Of a DNA stretch of 64,000 bases, positions 34,965 through 45,500 are shown in pieces. The stretch's first letter is position 1; each line of letters begins with the position of its first letter. The notes beneath the pieces are model-generated. The model searched no databases and was not told the DNA's origin. It was given only the letters and a program-made list of their open reading frames with translations. The position numbers were made by a program, and so were the translations under genes. The stretch lies in the NCBI RefSeq assembly GCF_000420745.1, contig NZ_ATVN01000002.1, positions 225,983 to 289,982 on the forward strand, in the 5' to 3' direction. This DNA is from Pseudorhodobacter ferrugineus DSM 5888 (lineage in GTDB: Bacteria > Pseudomonadota > Alphaproteobacteria > Rhodobacterales > Rhodobacteraceae).

Positions 34965-36283
34965 GTTGCTTGCCCGATCAGGTGGAAATAGGTGCCCGTA
35001 GCCATGCCACCCCCGCCAAGCCTGCGCAAGGAGCCTGTCTCGGAAACCTGTGCGCCGCTGGCATCGCGCACGGTTGCCAAGGGCGCGTCCGGTTGTGACA
35101 GGATCGTGGAATAATGAAATTCATGCCCCCGCAAGGCCGCGCCCGCAGCATAGCCGGGGATGGGATGGGACAGGTGCGCCTGACGGTAGCCAAGGTGCAT
35201 TTTGCGTTTCTCATAGGATGTCACAAGGCCCAAAAGCCCCGCCATTTCGTGGCTGACCCCGTCCTTATCCACCAGCGCGGCCCCCATCGCCATATAGCCC
35301 CCGCATTCCCCATGCACGGGGCGGGTTTGGGCAAAGGCCGTGATGTCACGGCGAAACACAGCCGCCGCCGCCAGCTTTCCGGCATGCAGTTCAGGGTAGC
35401 CGCCGGGCAGCCAGCAACAGTCGGCACTGTTATCCGGCCCTTGATCGGCAAGTGGCGAAAAGGGCAGGATCGCAGCCCCCGCCTGCCGCCAAGCTGCAAT
35501 CAGATGCGGGTAAACAAAGGAAAACGCGGTGTCGCGGGCAAGGGCAATGCGCATGCCGGGCGGGGGTGATGCGGGGCCAGCGCTAGGCGTTGTGCTGGCC
35601 GCATTTGCCACATCCAACAGCGCGGGAATATCCACATTGGCCGCGATAAACGCTGCCGCACGGGCCAAAATCGCCTCCAGCTCGGGGTTTTCCTCGGCCT
35701 GCACCAGCCCCAAATGGCGTTCGGGCAAGGTGATGTCGGGGTTGCGTGGCAAGCTGCCAAACACGCGAATGCCCGCAGCTTCCATCCCTGCCCGCACCAT
35801 CGCCTCATGGCGGGGGGATGCCACGCGGTTCAAAATTACCCCCGCAAAAGGCATGTCGGGCCGCAGTTTTGAAAATCCCAAGGCCACGGCGGCGGCGGAT
35901 TGCGCCTGCCCCGACACATCAATCACCAACACCACAGGCCAGCCCATAAGGCTTGCGATATCGGCACTGGCCCCGCTGCCAGCCTCGCCTGCAATCGCCA
36001 CACCGTCAAACAGGCCCATCGACCCTTCAGCAATGATCAGATCGGCCCCGTCCGCTTGGGCGCGAATGTCGTGCAGGGTTGCGGCAGGCATGGCCCAGCT
36101 GTCCAGATTGAACGAAGCGCGGCCTGCGGCAGCCGAATGAAACGCAGGGTCAATATAATCCGGCCCGCTTTTGAACGGTTGCACCGTGACCCCTTGCGCC
36201 CGCAATGCGGCCAGCAACCCCAAGGTCACGGTCGTTTTGCCGGTGCCCGACGCGGGGGCGGAAATCAGCAGCCCTTTGATCAT
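34961..36283 (-). CDS. cobB: Hydrogenobyrinate (cobyrinate) a,c-diamide synthase
   Basis: ATP- and glutamine-dependent amidation of the a and c acetate side chains of hydrogenobyrinate. The 440 residues have the N-terminal ATPase P-loop [16 protein letters not shown] (about 8-23) with an ATP-motif KSGPDYIDP, and a C-terminal class I-like amidotransferase with the nucleophile Cys in [11 protein letters not shown] (about residue 327) and the catalytic His in GHEFHYS (about 393). It overlaps cobM and cobA by ATGA. Length is typical. Confidence 0.95.
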   Translation of the reverse strand: MIKGLLISAPASGTGKTTVTLGLLAALRAQGVTVQPFKSGPDYIDPAFHSAAAGRASFNLDSWAMPAATLHDIRAQADGADLIIAEGSMGLFDGVAIAGEAGSGASADIASLMGWPVVLVIDVSGQAQSAAAVALGFSKLRPDMPFAGVILNRVASPRHEAMVRAGMEAAGIRVFGSLPRNPDITLPERHLGLVQAEENPELEAILARAAAFIAANVDIPALLDVANAASTTPSAGPASPPPGMRIALARDTAFSFVYPHLIAAWRQAGAAILPFSPLADQGPDNSADCCWLPGGYPELHAGKLAAAAVFRRDITAFAQTRPVHGECGGYMAMGAALVDKDGVSHEMAGLLGLVTSYEKRKMHLGYRQAHLSHPIPGYAAGAALRGHEFHYSTILSQPDAPLATVRDASGAQVSETGSLRRLGGGGMATGTYFHLIGQAT

Positions 36284-37065
36284 TGATCCGCATCCGGAAA
36301 GCGCGGATCGGTGCCGACGGGGCGGTAACGGCGATCATAATCACCGGCATATAGGCGGCTTTCGTCAAACTCTTCGGCTCCAATGGCACGCCCGACAAGG
36401 ATAAGGGCGGTGCGCTCCATTTCTGCCCCAATCGCGGTTTCCAAGGTGTCTAGCGTGGCCTTGACCACGCGCTGGTCCGGCCAACTTGCCCGCCAAACCA
36501 CCGCCACAGGACAATCGGCGCCGTAATGCGGGGTCAACTCGGCCACGACAGCCTCTAGCATATGTACCGACAAATGAATCGCCAGCGTGGCCCCCGTTGC
36601 CGCAAAGGCCGCAAGCGTTTCGCCTTCGGGCATAGACGTCGCGCGCCCCGATGTGCGGGTCAGGATCACCGATTGCGCCACGCCGGGTAAGGTCAGTTCC
36701 GCGCCCAAGGCCGCCGCCGCCGCGGCAAAGGATGGCACCCCCGGCGTTACATCATAGGGAATGTTCAGCGCGCGCAGGCGGCGCAACTGTTCCCCCATCG
36801 CCGACCAAATCGACAAATCCCCCGAATGCAGCCGCGCGACGTCTTGGCCCGCCGCATGGGCGGTCGCAATCTCGGCCATAATTTCGTCCAGCGACATTGG
36901 TGCGGTGTTCACAATCCGCGCGCCGCTGGGGCAATGGGCCAGCAGGGCTTGGGGCACCAGCGACCCCGCATACAGGCACACGGGGCAGGCGGCGATCAGG
37001 TCGCGGCCGCGCAGGGTGATCAGGTCGGGCGCACCGGGGCCTGCGCCAATGAAATGAACGGTCAT
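36280..37065 (-). CDS. cobM: Precorrin-4 C11-methyltransferase
   Basis: Adds the fifth methyl group at C11, giving precorrin-5. The 261 residues include the SAM site [19 protein letters not shown] (about 5-23), [18 protein letters not shown] (about 76-93) and [14 protein letters not shown] (about 105-118), and [17 protein letters not shown], which is characteristic of CobM/CbiF. It is coupled by ATGA overlaps to cobE and cobB. Confidence 0.95.
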   Translation of the reverse strand: MTVHFIGAGPGAPDLITLRGRDLIAACPVCLYAGSLVPQALLAHCPSGARIVNTAPMSLDEIMAEIATAHAAGQDVARLHSGDLSIWSAMGEQLRRLRALNIPYDVTPGVPSFAAAAAALGAELTLPGVAQSVILTRTSGRATSMPEGETLAAFAATGATLAIHLSVHMLEAVVAELTPHYGADCPVAVVWRASWPDQRVVKATLDTLETAIGAEMERTALILVGRAIGAEEFDESRLYAGDYDRRYRPVGTDPRFPDADQ

Positions 37066-37418
37066 GTCTCGGGTCCTTGTGCAAGTGCCATTGTGGCGGT
37101 GCCATCGGCGGCGATGATGCGGGGGTGGATCAAAACGGCCATGGGCCCAGCGGCTGCCAGTGCGGCGGCTTCGGCCACAGACGTGTTCCCGTAACGGTGG
37201 GGTTGGTGGGGGGCAGGGGTTTGGGCACGCTCAACAGCCAAATCGGCCAGCGCGATGGGCAGCAAGGGTTTTGCCATAATTGCGGCCAAGCCGATCAGCG
37301 CGGGGTGGCTGGCCTTGTCGGCCACCACGGCCAGCGCATCTATCTGCGTCTCTCCCAGCAGTGCGCGCAAACTGGCCAAGGTGGCCGCGCCGCGCAGGCC
37401 AAACCCCGCGACGATCAT
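37062..37418 (-). CDS. cobE: CobE (CbiG C-terminal-like) cobalamin biosynthesis protein
   Basis: A 118-residue protein corresponding to the C-terminal domain of anaerobic Cbi[23 protein letters not shown] (about 2-23), [17 protein letters not shown] and [16 protein letters not shown] (about 84-99). CobE is small and conserved in aerobic clusters, but its exact step is not settled; a helper role around precorrin-3B/4 is suggested in the literature. The start was placed at MIVAGFG because it overlaps the cobL stop (ATGA); an upstream in-frame extension lies inside cobL. Confidence 0.88.
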   Translation of the reverse strand: MIVAGFGLRGAATLASLRALLGETQIDALAVVADKASHPALIGLAAIMAKPLLPIALADLAVERAQTPAPHQPHRYGNTSVAEAAALAAAGPMAVLIHPRIIAADGTATMALAQGPET

Positions 37419-38596
37419 CGCACCACACTCCACTGCACCACAGGCCGCAGCGGCACCCAGCCGCGCATCGTGCCCAAGGGGGCGGCATGTGCCAATTCCA
37501 TCCGCAACAACTGCCCGCCCTTGGTTCCATGCCACTGTGCCAACAGCCCCTCGGTTTCCAAGGTAACGCCGTTAATCACCAACCGCGTCCCTTGTGGCAG
37601 ATGATCCCAAAGCGCGTGCAGCAATGCGTCATTCGCCCCGCCACCAATGAACATCGCATCGGGCAGGGGCGCATCGGGCAACTCCGCCCCTACCTTGCCC
37701 TCGACCACCGTCATCTGCTGCGCTAACCCGAACCTGTCTATATTTGCGCGAATATTCGCGGCGCGCGCGGGTTTCGCCTCAAACGCCACGGCCCGCCCGC
37801 CTGCAAGGCACCATTCGACCGAGATGGACCCCGATCCCGCGCCAATATCCCACAGCACTTCGTCTTGCCTTGGGGCAAGCGCCGATATCGTTACCGCGCG
37901 CACAGGCTGTTTGGTGATCTGGCCGTCATGGGCAAAGCTGGCATCGGGCAGGCCACCACTGCGCGCGCGGGCCGTGGTTTGCATCACCTCAACGGCCACG
38001 GCAACGGGCGCTTGGACATCTGCCAGATCAAATTCCTTGGCGCTGGTTTGACGGCTGCGCTGGCGTGGCCCGCCAAGGCATTCCAGCACGTGCATCTGAG
38101 CGTCACCGGCCCCATGTTCGACCAGCCACGATGCCAATTCCGCAGGCGCCGCCCCATCACGGACCAAGCAAATCAGTTGCGCCCCGCGTGTCAGATGCGG
38201 TGCCAAATGGGCATAGGCTGCCGCATGCAGGCCAAAACAGCGCGCAACTTCCAGCCGCCAGCCCAAAAGGTTGGCCGCCAGCGCAAAGGTGGACGGGGCA
38301 GGGTAGGACACCCATTCCCCCGCATCCAAATGCTGTGCGATCGACCCGCCCGCCCCAAACCAGAACGGATCACCCGAGGCGAGGATAACCACAGGCGTGC
38401 CCCGCTGCGCCAGCACCGGACCTGTCGAAAATGGCACAGGCCACGCCTGCCCGCGCGCGCCCACGTCTGCCAGTTGCAAATGCCGTGGTGCGCCGAAAAC
38501 CACGCAGGCGCGGTCCAATGCGGCGCGCGCAAGGCTTGACAAACCGTCCAGCCCGTCTTCATTCAATCCAATGATATGCAACCAAGGATCAGCCAT
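37415..38596 (-). CDS. cobL: Precorrin-6B C5,15-methyltransferase (decarboxylating)
   Basis: Methylates C5 and C15 and decarboxylates the C12 side chain, giving precorrin-8. The 393 residues have an N-terminal CbiE-like SAM methylase domain (LHIIGLNEDGLDGL, VILASGDPFWFGAGG) and a C-terminal CbiT-like Rossmann methylase (about 215-393, DEVLWDIGAGSGSISVEWCL). The ATG (CAT at 38594-38596) overlaps the divergent cobK ATG in CATG. Its SD AGGAGG (38603-38608 on the complement) lies inside the cobK coding sequence. It overlaps cobE by ATGA. Confidence 0.95.
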   Translation of the reverse strand: MADPWLHIIGLNEDGLDGLSSLARAALDRACVVFGAPRHLQLADVGARGQAWPVPFSTGPVLAQRGTPVVILASGDPFWFGAGGSIAQHLDAGEWVSYPAPSTFALAANLLGWRLEVARCFGLHAAAYAHLAPHLTRGAQLICLVRDGAAPAELASWLVEHGAGDAQMHVLECLGGPRQRSRQTSAKEFDLADVQAPVAVAVEVMQTTARARSGGLPDASFAHDGQITKQPVRAVTISALAPRQDEVLWDIGAGSGSISVEWCLAGGRAVAFEAKPARAANIRANIDRFGLAQQMTVVEGKVGAELPDAPLPDAMFIGGGANDALLHALWDHLPQGTRLVINGVTLETEGLLAQWHGTKGGQLLRMELAHAAPLGTMRGWVPLRPVVQWSVVR

Positions 38597-39338
38597 GCGC
38601 ACCCTCCTCTTGGGCGGAACCACTGAGGCAAGTCAGCTTGCCACCGCCCTTGCAGCACAAGGCGTAGACGCCGTGTTTTCCTATGCGGGTCGCACCGCAA
38701 ACCCCGTGCCCCAGCCCTTGCCCACCCGCATCGGCGGTTTTGGCGGCGTGGCGGGTCTGTGCGATTACCTGCGCGCCAACAGTATCACCCATATTATCGA
38801 TGCAACCCACCCCTTTGCCGCGCAAATGAGCCGGAACGCGGTTGATGCCAGCCTTGCCTGCGGTGTGCAACTGCTGGCCTTGGAGCGCGCGCCTTGGCAG
38901 GTCACCAGCGGCGATCACTGGATCCATGTGCCGAATATCGCAGGCGCGGTTGCCGCCTTGCCCGACACGCCTGCGCGGGTATTCTTGGCGATTGGAAAGC
39001 AAACCCTTGATGCCTTCGCCACCAAGCCGCAGCACCATTACCTGCTGCGGCTGGTCGATCCGCCCACAAGCCAACCCTTGCCGAATACCACCGTCATTAT
39101 CGCGCGCGGCCCCTTTGATATCGCAAGCGATACCGCCTTGCTGCGCGGCAACAAAATCACCCATATCGTCGCCAAAAACGCAGGCGGCGCGGGGGCTGCG
39201 GCCAAACTCCACGCCGCCCGCGCGCTGGGCGTGGCGGTTATTATGATCGACAGACCAACCCTGCCGCCGCGTCGCATCGTGGCCTCGGTCGCGCAGGTGT
39301 TGGCATGGCTGGGTCATAGCGCCGACCGTGGTGTATAA
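38595..39338 (+). CDS. cobK: Precorrin-6A reductase
   Basis: NADPH-dependent reduction of precorrin-6A to precorrin-6B. The 247 residues start RTLLLGGTTEASQLATALA (about 2-20) and include GFGGVAGLCDYL, IDATHPFAAQMSRNA (about 70-84), LALERAPWQ, AIGKQTLDAF and KNAGGAGAAAKLHAA. It is the only plus-strand gene within the minus-strand cob operon. Its ATG shares two bases with the cobL ATG. AAGGA (38584-38588) lies 6 nt upstream, within cobL. Its last 25 nt overlap the end of convergent cobJ. Expression must therefore come from a promoter inside cobL. Confidence 0.94.
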   Translation: MRTLLLGGTTEASQLATALAAQGVDAVFSYAGRTANPVPQPLPTRIGGFGGVAGLCDYLRANSITHIIDATHPFAAQMSRNAVDASLACGVQLLALERAPWQVTSGDHWIHVPNIAGAVAALPDTPARVFLAIGKQTLDAFATKPQHHYLLRLVDPPTSQPLPNTTVIIARGPFDIASDTALLRGNKITHIVAKNAGGAGAAAKLHAARALGVAVIMIDRPTLPPRRIVASVAQVLAWLGHSADRGV

Positions 39339-40060
39339 ACATGCCGCCCGATCCTGCGGGTCGCGGAATTGCCGACCAGCACAACCGTGCGCATATCGGC
39401 CATCTCGGGCACAGCCTCGGCCAGCGTCACAGTCTTCAGCGCCTCGTCCGGCGTGGACACGGCCCGCGCAAACGTAATCAACCGCGTGGGTTCACAATGC
39501 TCGCGCAACACCTCCAACACACGCGCAAACTGATGCGGGCGGCTGGCCGACCGCGGGTTGTAAAACGCCATCGCGAAATCGCCTTGCGCGGCCAGTGCCA
39601 CCCGCTTTTCCACCGTGGCAAAGGGTTTCAGATTGTCACTTAAGTTAATCGCGCAGAAATCATGGCCCAAGGGCGCACCGGCCCGCGCCGCCGCCGCCAG
39701 CATCGCGGTAATGCCGGGCAGAATGCGGATATCAAGGGGCAGGTACTGCGGCATCGCCTCCAACGCCTCAAATATCGCCGAGGCCATCGCGAACACCCCC
39801 GGATCACCGGATGAGACCACAACCACCCGCCGCCCCGCCGCCGCCATGTCCAGCGCATGTTGGGCGCGGTCCATTTCAACGCGGTTGTCGGACGGATGCA
39901 GCGTCAACCCGTCACGCGGGGCCACGCGGGCAACATAAGGGATATAGCCCACAACATCGGTCGCATCGGCCAGTGCCGCCGTCACCTCTGGCGTGACCAA
40001 AGCATCCGAACCGGGGCCAAGGCCTGCCACCACCAACCAGCCCTTATCCTCGCCTTTCAT
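39314..40060 (-). CDS. cobJ: Precorrin-3B C17-methyltransferase (ring contraction)
   Basis: Methylates C17 with ring contraction of precorrin-3B, giving precorrin-4. The 248 residues include the SAM site VAGLGPGSDALVTPEV (about 11-26), SDNRVEMDRAQHALDMA (about 57-73), VVVVSSGDPGVFAMASAI (about 80-97) and LGHDFCAINLSDNLKP. The start was placed at MKGEDKG, which overlaps the cobI stop (ATGA). An upstream in-frame ORF runs inside cobI. The 3' end overlaps the cobK end by 25 nt in tail-to-tail orientation. Confidence 0.95.
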   Translation of the reverse strand: MKGEDKGWLVVAGLGPGSDALVTPEVTAALADATDVVGYIPYVARVAPRDGLTLHPSDNRVEMDRAQHALDMAAAGRRVVVVSSGDPGVFAMASAIFEALEAMPQYLPLDIRILPGITAMLAAAARAGAPLGHDFCAINLSDNLKPFATVEKRVALAAQGDFAMAFYNPRSASRPHQFARVLEVLREHCEPTRLITFARAVSTPDEALKTVTLAEAVPEMADMRTVVLVGNSATRRIGRHVYTPRSAL

Positions 40061-40782
40061 TCCGCAATCTCCGGCCTGCGCCCATGCCCATGCACCAGCA
40101 CAATGGCAAAATAGGGCGTGTCGCTGTCGTCCAGATCGGCCAGCTTCATCACACGCTGTTTGGGCATGGTGCCGCGTTCCACCAGCCACGCCGCATCCAG
40201 CCGCCCCGCCGCTTCCAGCGCGCGCCGCACCTTGGGCAGGTTGCGCCCGGTTTTCATAATGACCAGCGCGTCCGACTGGCCCATATGCTGCACCAAATCC
40301 GCCTCTGGCAAGGTGGCCATCAGCACGGTCATCACATCATCGCCCCAAGTGATCGGTACACCCGTGGCATTCCAGCACCCCGTCATCCCCGTAATGCCGG
40401 GGATCACGTCAATGTCCACCCGTCCTTGCAGGCGCGTATACAGATGCATAAACGACCCGTAAAAGAAGGGGTCCCCTTCGCACAGCACCACCACCTCGCC
40501 GGGCAGGGCGACCAGGCGTTCGGCCCAACCGTCATAGAAATGTGCCAGAATGTCGTTGTATTCCGGTGTGTTGAACAGAATTTCGGTGGTGACAGGGTAT
40601 TCCATCGCCAGTTCAACCGCATCCGCGCGCAGCATGCCCTCGACAATCTGGCGGGCCTGGCCACGTTTGCCGGCCTTGCGGAAATAGGCAATCGTTTGCC
40701 CTGCACGGATAATCCGGTCCGATTTAACCGAAATCAGATCGGGATCGCCCGGCCCCAGCCCTGCGCAGATGATACGGGCCAT
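40057..40782 (-). CDS. cobI: Precorrin-2 C20-methyltransferase
   Basis: Adds the third methyl group at C20 of precorrin-2, giving precorrin-3A. The 241 residues have the SAM site ICAGLGPGDPDLISVKS (about 4-20), ILFNTPEYNDILAHFYD, VVVLCEGDPFFYGSFMHLY (about 99-117) and PGITGMTGCWNATGVPIT (about 129-146). GGAAGGAATAAAA precedes the ATG and sets the start; a long in-frame upstream extension lies in cobH. It is separated from cobH by 2 nt. Confidence 0.95.
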   Translation of the reverse strand: MARIICAGLGPGDPDLISVKSDRIIRAGQTIAYFRKAGKRGQARQIVEGMLRADAVELAMEYPVTTEILFNTPEYNDILAHFYDGWAERLVALPGEVVVLCEGDPFFYGSFMHLYTRLQGRVDIDVIPGITGMTGCWNATGVPITWGDDVMTVLMATLPEADLVQHMGQSDALVIMKTGRNLPKVRRALEAAGRLDAAWLVERGTMPKQRVMKLADLDDSDTPYFAIVLVHGHGRRPEIAE

Positions 40783-40784
40783 TT

Positions 40785-41414
40785 TTATTCCTTCCGGCTG
40801 GCAAGCGCGTTGACCGCCGCCACAGTAATCGCCGACCCGCCCAACCGTCCCGACACCACCACGGATGGGACAGGCGGCGCCAACATCAGCGCCTCTTTGC
40901 TTTCGGCAGCCCCAACAAACCCCACAGGGCATCCGATAATCGCGGCGGGGCGGGGGCAGGCGGGGTCTTCCAGCATGTTCAGCAAATGAAACAGCGCAGT
41001 TGGCGCATTGCCAATCGCCACCACGGCACCGCCCAACATGGGCCGCCACAGCTCCAGCGCCACCGCTGACCGCGTGTTTTGCATATCGGCCGCCAGCCCC
41101 GCCACACGCGGATCGCGCAGGGTGCAGATCACCTCATTTTCGCGCGGCAGGCGTTTGCGGGTGATGCCTTCGGACACCATATGCGCATCGCACAAAACAG
41201 GCGCGCCGTCTTCCAGCGCTGCCCGCGCCGCAATCGCCATGCCCGCCGAAAACTGGATGTACTGTTCCAGCCCCACCATCCCCGCCGCGTGGATCATGCG
41301 CACGGCGACAATTTCTTCTTCGGGTGTAAATCGCGCCAAATCCGCCTCGGCGCGGATCATGGCAAAGGATTGCAGGTAAATGGCCGCGCCATTGGTTTCA
41401 TAGCTGTGGGGCAT
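40785..41414 (-). CDS. cobH: Precorrin-8 methylmutase
   Basis: Moves the C11 methyl to C12, converting precorrin-8 to hydrogenobyrinate, the first stable corrin. The 209 residues carry the CobH signature: FTPEEEIVAVRMIHAAG (about 29-45; the His is the catalytic acid), VLCDAHMVSEGITRKRLP (about 74-91) and AIIGCPVGFVGAAESKEAL. The start was placed at MPHSYET; it overlaps the last 17 nt of cobG. A longer frame upstream is inside cobG. Confidence 0.95.
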   Translation of the reverse strand: MPHSYETNGAAIYLQSFAMIRAEADLARFTPEEEIVAVRMIHAAGMVGLEQYIQFSAGMAIAARAALEDGAPVLCDAHMVSEGITRKRLPRENEVICTLRDPRVAGLAADMQNTRSAVALELWRPMLGGAVVAIGNAPTALFHLLNMLEDPACPRPAAIIGCPVGFVGAAESKEALMLAPPVPSVVVSGRLGGSAITVAAVNALASRKE

Positions 41415-42591
41415 TGGGTTTCTCAAACAAAAGGTCGGGGTTTGCCATAAGGTCGGCGGCGGAATGGGTGCTATGCGGCCTACCTGCCGCCGTGGCCTTG
41501 TGCAACGCAGCAAAGCCGTTTGTCGTGGCCACAAGCGTATATTCGGCAGGGGCAGGCATGGCGCACCCTTTGGCGCAGCCCGACACATGCAGGGTTTGCC
41601 CCTGCGGCACATGCGCGGCCAAAGCGACGGCCAGCGCGCGCGTGGGGGCCAGCGCCTGCAAACAGCCCGGCGCGCCCGTGCAGGCCACAACCCGCAGCAA
41701 GGGGTCATGGGGTGCGGTTATCAGGCTGGGCAGGGTGGGGGCCGTGGCCAGCCCTTCGACCAAAACCATACGCCACGGGGTCAGTCGCAGATCACCCAGA
41801 TCGGCAAGGCTTGCAAGGGTTTGCGCCGTCATCTGACCAAAGGCAAAGCCCAACAGATACCCTTGCGCACAAGGCCCAATCTGCGGGGTCGCGGGGCTTG
41901 CGGGCAAGGCCTGTGTGGTTTGAAACGCCGCTGGCAGGCACGCATGGCGCGCGGCAGGGGCCAGCCCTGCAAACAGCGTCGCCATCCGCCCGCGCCCGTT
42001 CTGGATGTGCCCCGTTTGCGTGAACCAATGCGCCAATGCCAGCGCCAAAGCCGCCGCCTCGGCAGGGCACTCGGCCAGCGCGCCTGTCTCGAACCCGTCG
42101 CCTCGCACCAAAATCCCGCCGTTTCCCGCCTCGATCCGGATATCGGCCGCCGCCCCGCACAGCGCGTTCTGCGGCGACAAATCAATCGAAAATCCGAATT
42201 TTCCAGGCAGTTTCGGGGCATTCGTGCCCGACAGTCCGGCTTCCAACGCGGCATAAACCGCTTGGGTCGCATCCCCCGCCGCCCAAAACGGGCCAACCAT
42301 AATATTGCGGCGCGCCTCGGCCTCGGCACTGTCATCCAAACAGCCAAGCGCGCGCAAACCGTCGATCAAGGCAGGGTGGCCCGCCTCGTTCACCCCCCGT
42401 ATTTGCAGGTTGGCGCGGTTTGACAGGTCCAGCAATCCGTTGCCATGCCTGCCCGCCAGTGCGGCAATCCCCTTGGCCTGCACCGTCGTCAACCGCCCCC
42501 CGCGTGGCCGCACCCGCACGACCAAACCGTCGCCCGACATCATCGGGCGCAGCGCACCAGGGCACCAGCCTTGGACAATCGGCGCGCTCAT
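41398..42591 (-). CDS. cobG: Precorrin-3B synthase (O2-dependent monooxygenase)
   Basis: Uses O2 to hydroxylate C20 and form the lactone of precorrin-3B. A sirohaem-reductase-like [4Fe-4S] protein of 397 residues. The cluster ligands are CTGAPGC (about 300-306) and SGCAKGCAMP (about 338-347); the N-terminal ferredoxin-like half includes DLSNRANLQIRGV. It is a true CobG, not the CobZ flavoprotein used by some Rhodobacter. The start overlaps the cobN stop (ATGA). Its presence fixes the pathway as aerobic. Confidence 0.92.
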   Translation of the reverse strand: MSAPIVQGWCPGALRPMMSGDGLVVRVRPRGGRLTTVQAKGIAALAGRHGNGLLDLSNRANLQIRGVNEAGHPALIDGLRALGCLDDSAEAEARRNIMVGPFWAAGDATQAVYAALEAGLSGTNAPKLPGKFGFSIDLSPQNALCGAAADIRIEAGNGGILVRGDGFETGALAECPAEAAALALALAHWFTQTGHIQNGRGRMATLFAGLAPAARHACLPAAFQTTQALPASPATPQIGPCAQGYLLGFAFGQMTAQTLASLADLGDLRLTPWRMVLVEGLATAPTLPSLITAPHDPLLRVVACTGAPGCLQALAPTRALAVALAAHVPQGQTLHVSGCAKGCAMPAPAEYTLVATTNGFAALHKATAAGRPHSTHSAADLMANPDLLFEKPNAPQL

Positions 42592-45500
42592 TCTCCTGCC
42601 TCCAAGGGGTGGGCCTCTATCGCCGCCGCAATCGAATTGCGCCGCGTCAGCCACAGGCCCGCATCGCGCAAGGCGGCAAATTTGGCCTGCATCGCGGCCA
42701 AAGCTGCGGGGTTTTCGCGTGCCAGAAAGTCGCGCAAATCGTCGCGGCCCAAGGTCGCCTCGTGGTACAAATCAAACAGATGCGGCGGCACGGCGCGGGT
42801 CAAATGCGCGAATGACGCCAGATGGTCCAGTGTTGCGGCCACCTCGGCAGCCCCCCGAAACCCGTGGTTCATCATGCTGTTGGCCCAGTTCGGGTTGGCT
42901 GCGCGCGCCCGTATCACACGGGCAATTTCCTCGGCCAAGGTGCGCGCGCGGGGGCTGTCAGCCCGCGTTGCATCAATGTGGTACAGCGCAGGCGCTTGCC
43001 CCCCCAGTGCCGCCACCGCCGCCGCAAACCCGCCCTCGTGTGCTGCATAATCAGACGCGACCAGCACATCGGTTTCCGCCAAATCCTGCACATGGGCAAA
43101 GCTGTCGGCGGCCAAAACCCGCGCCTCGAGCGCGGCCCGTGCATGGTGCGACGCCCCTTGCGCATCAATCGCCCATTCCGACCCTTTCAACCACGCCTCA
43201 CCCGCCAAGGCGCGGCCCTCATCGGAAAAATCCTCCAGTGCGTCGGTCATGCCCATGCCGTAAAGCCCCGGTTTGGGGCCAAAAACGCGGTGCGTACGGG
43301 CAATATAGGGGTTATCCTCCACCGTCTCATCACGCAGCGACAGCGCCTCGCTTGCGGCCTCAAACATCTGCGCAAGGCCCGGAAAAATATCACGAAACAG
43401 CCCCGACACGCGCAACGTCACATCAATACGGGGGCGGCGCAGCAGGGCGAGCGGCGTGATCTCGTACCCCGACACGCGTTCAGACCCTTCGTCCCAGCGC
43501 GGGGCCACGCCAGCCAGATGCATGGCCATCGCAAACTCTTCGCCCGATGTCCGCATCGACGCTGACCCCCACAGGTCAATCACCAAACCCTTTGGCCAAT
43601 CGCCTTGGTCCTGCAAATGGCGGCGCAGCAATTCCTCGGCCAGCTTGACGCCTTGGGCATGGGCGGAACGCGACGGCACCGCGCGGGGATCAACCGAAAA
43701 CAGGTTGCGCCCCGTGGGTTGCACATCGGTCCGGCCACGGTAGGGCGACCCAGACGGGCCTGGGGCCACGCGGCGCCCCGCAAGGGCCGTCAGCAACCCG
43801 TCCATCTCACCGCTGGGGCCAAAAATATGCAGCCCTTCGCCGTATTGGCTTTCCTTTACATCACAAACAAACCGGTCAATCCGCGTGATCGCTTCGGCGG
43901 GCGACGCATCAGCATCCAGCCCCAAATCCGTCTCTACCCCCGCCGCCTGTGCCTCGGCCCGAACATCAGCGATCAAGCGGTCACGCCGCGCTGGGTCCAG
44001 CCCGTCGGCAGTGGAATATTCATCCAGCAAGCGTTCCAGCCGCGTCATATTGGCAGGCGTTTCCGACAGCGCCATGGGCGGCGGCATATGGCCCAGCGTT
44101 ACCGCGCCAATCCGGCGTTTGGCTTGCGCGGCCTCACCCGGATCATTGACGATAAAGGGATAGATCACGGGCAATGGCCCCGTCAGCGCATCGGGCCAAC
44201 AGGCCTGCGACAAGGCCACCGATTTGCCCGGCAACCATTCCAGCGTGCCATGCGCGCCGACATGAACCAACGCGTGCAGGCCTTGTGCGCGCAGCCACAA
44301 ATAGAACGCGACATAGGCATGGCGCGGCGTGCGCGACAGGTCGTGGTAGTCATCATCGCGGCTGTTCACCTCACCCCGCTCGGGTTGCAGGGCGACCAAG
44401 GTCTCACCGCGCATCACAGCCTTAAACCGCATCGCCCCATCCGCCGCAGCCGGATCATCTTCCGCCCCGCCCCACGCTTGGGTCAGGTCATCTTGCAACC
44501 CCTGCGTCAGGGATTTCAGCGCGGTCGCATAATCCTTTAACGGCCAAGCAATCGTGCGGTGGGTCAAATCCTGCCCCAGCCCTTCGCCAGCCACGGCACG
44601 ATAGCCCTCCGCCTCTAACCGCGCCAAAATCGCCTCGGTCGACGCAATCGCATCAAGGCCAACCGCATGCGCCAGCTGATAGGTTTTACCAGGATAGGTG
44701 GACAGAACAATCGCCAAGCGCCGCGCAGGCGCAGGGGTTTGGGCCAGCGCATACCACGCCGCCACCTTCTCCACCGCCGCCTCAATCAGGCCCGTATCGG
44801 CGCGGTGGGTAAAGCGGGAAAACTGCAAATCGGGGTCGCGCGGGGTGGGGGCTTTGAAACTTACAGCGCCCGCGAAAATACGGCCATCCACCTCGGGCAA
44901 CACCACATGCATCGCCAGATCGGCAGGCGACAATCCACGGTCGGCATCAACCCATTCGCGCCGCCGCGCCGTTGACAGACCGACCTGAAACACTGGGCAC
45001 CCGGGCGCATCAAGCGGCGACGTGCCATCGGCACCCTTCGCCGAAAAAGCAGTGGCGTTGATCACCGCAACAGGGGCCAAATCGCCCAAGGCCTGCCGCA
45101 CCCACGCCGCCGAAACGGGTGCCTTCAACGAATTGGCAAACAGCCCCACAGCGTTAAGCCCGCGCGCCCGCAAGCGGGTGATAAGTGCGTCAACGGGGCT
45201 GGTATCAGCCGAGGTCAAATAGCTGCGGTAAAACGTCACCGCCACCGTGGGGCCATCCGCCTTTGGCCCTGCAATGACCCCAAAATCAGGGTCATACCAC
45301 CCACATTCCGGCACCGATTTATCGCCCACAACCGGCCCCGCATAAAGCCCCGCCGCCAGCGCCATTTGCGCCAAAGCCGCTTGCGCTGCCACAGCCCCCC
45401 CCGCCTCACACAGCGCCGACAACCGCCGCAAGGTCGAGACTGGCAAGGTCGACAACGCATCCAGCCGCGCATCGGGCCGCCCATCGGCAGGCACAATCGC

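Noticed and set aside
41464..42423. 319-codon plus-strand ORF
   Set aside because: Shadow of cobG, which has the expected Fe-S motifs.
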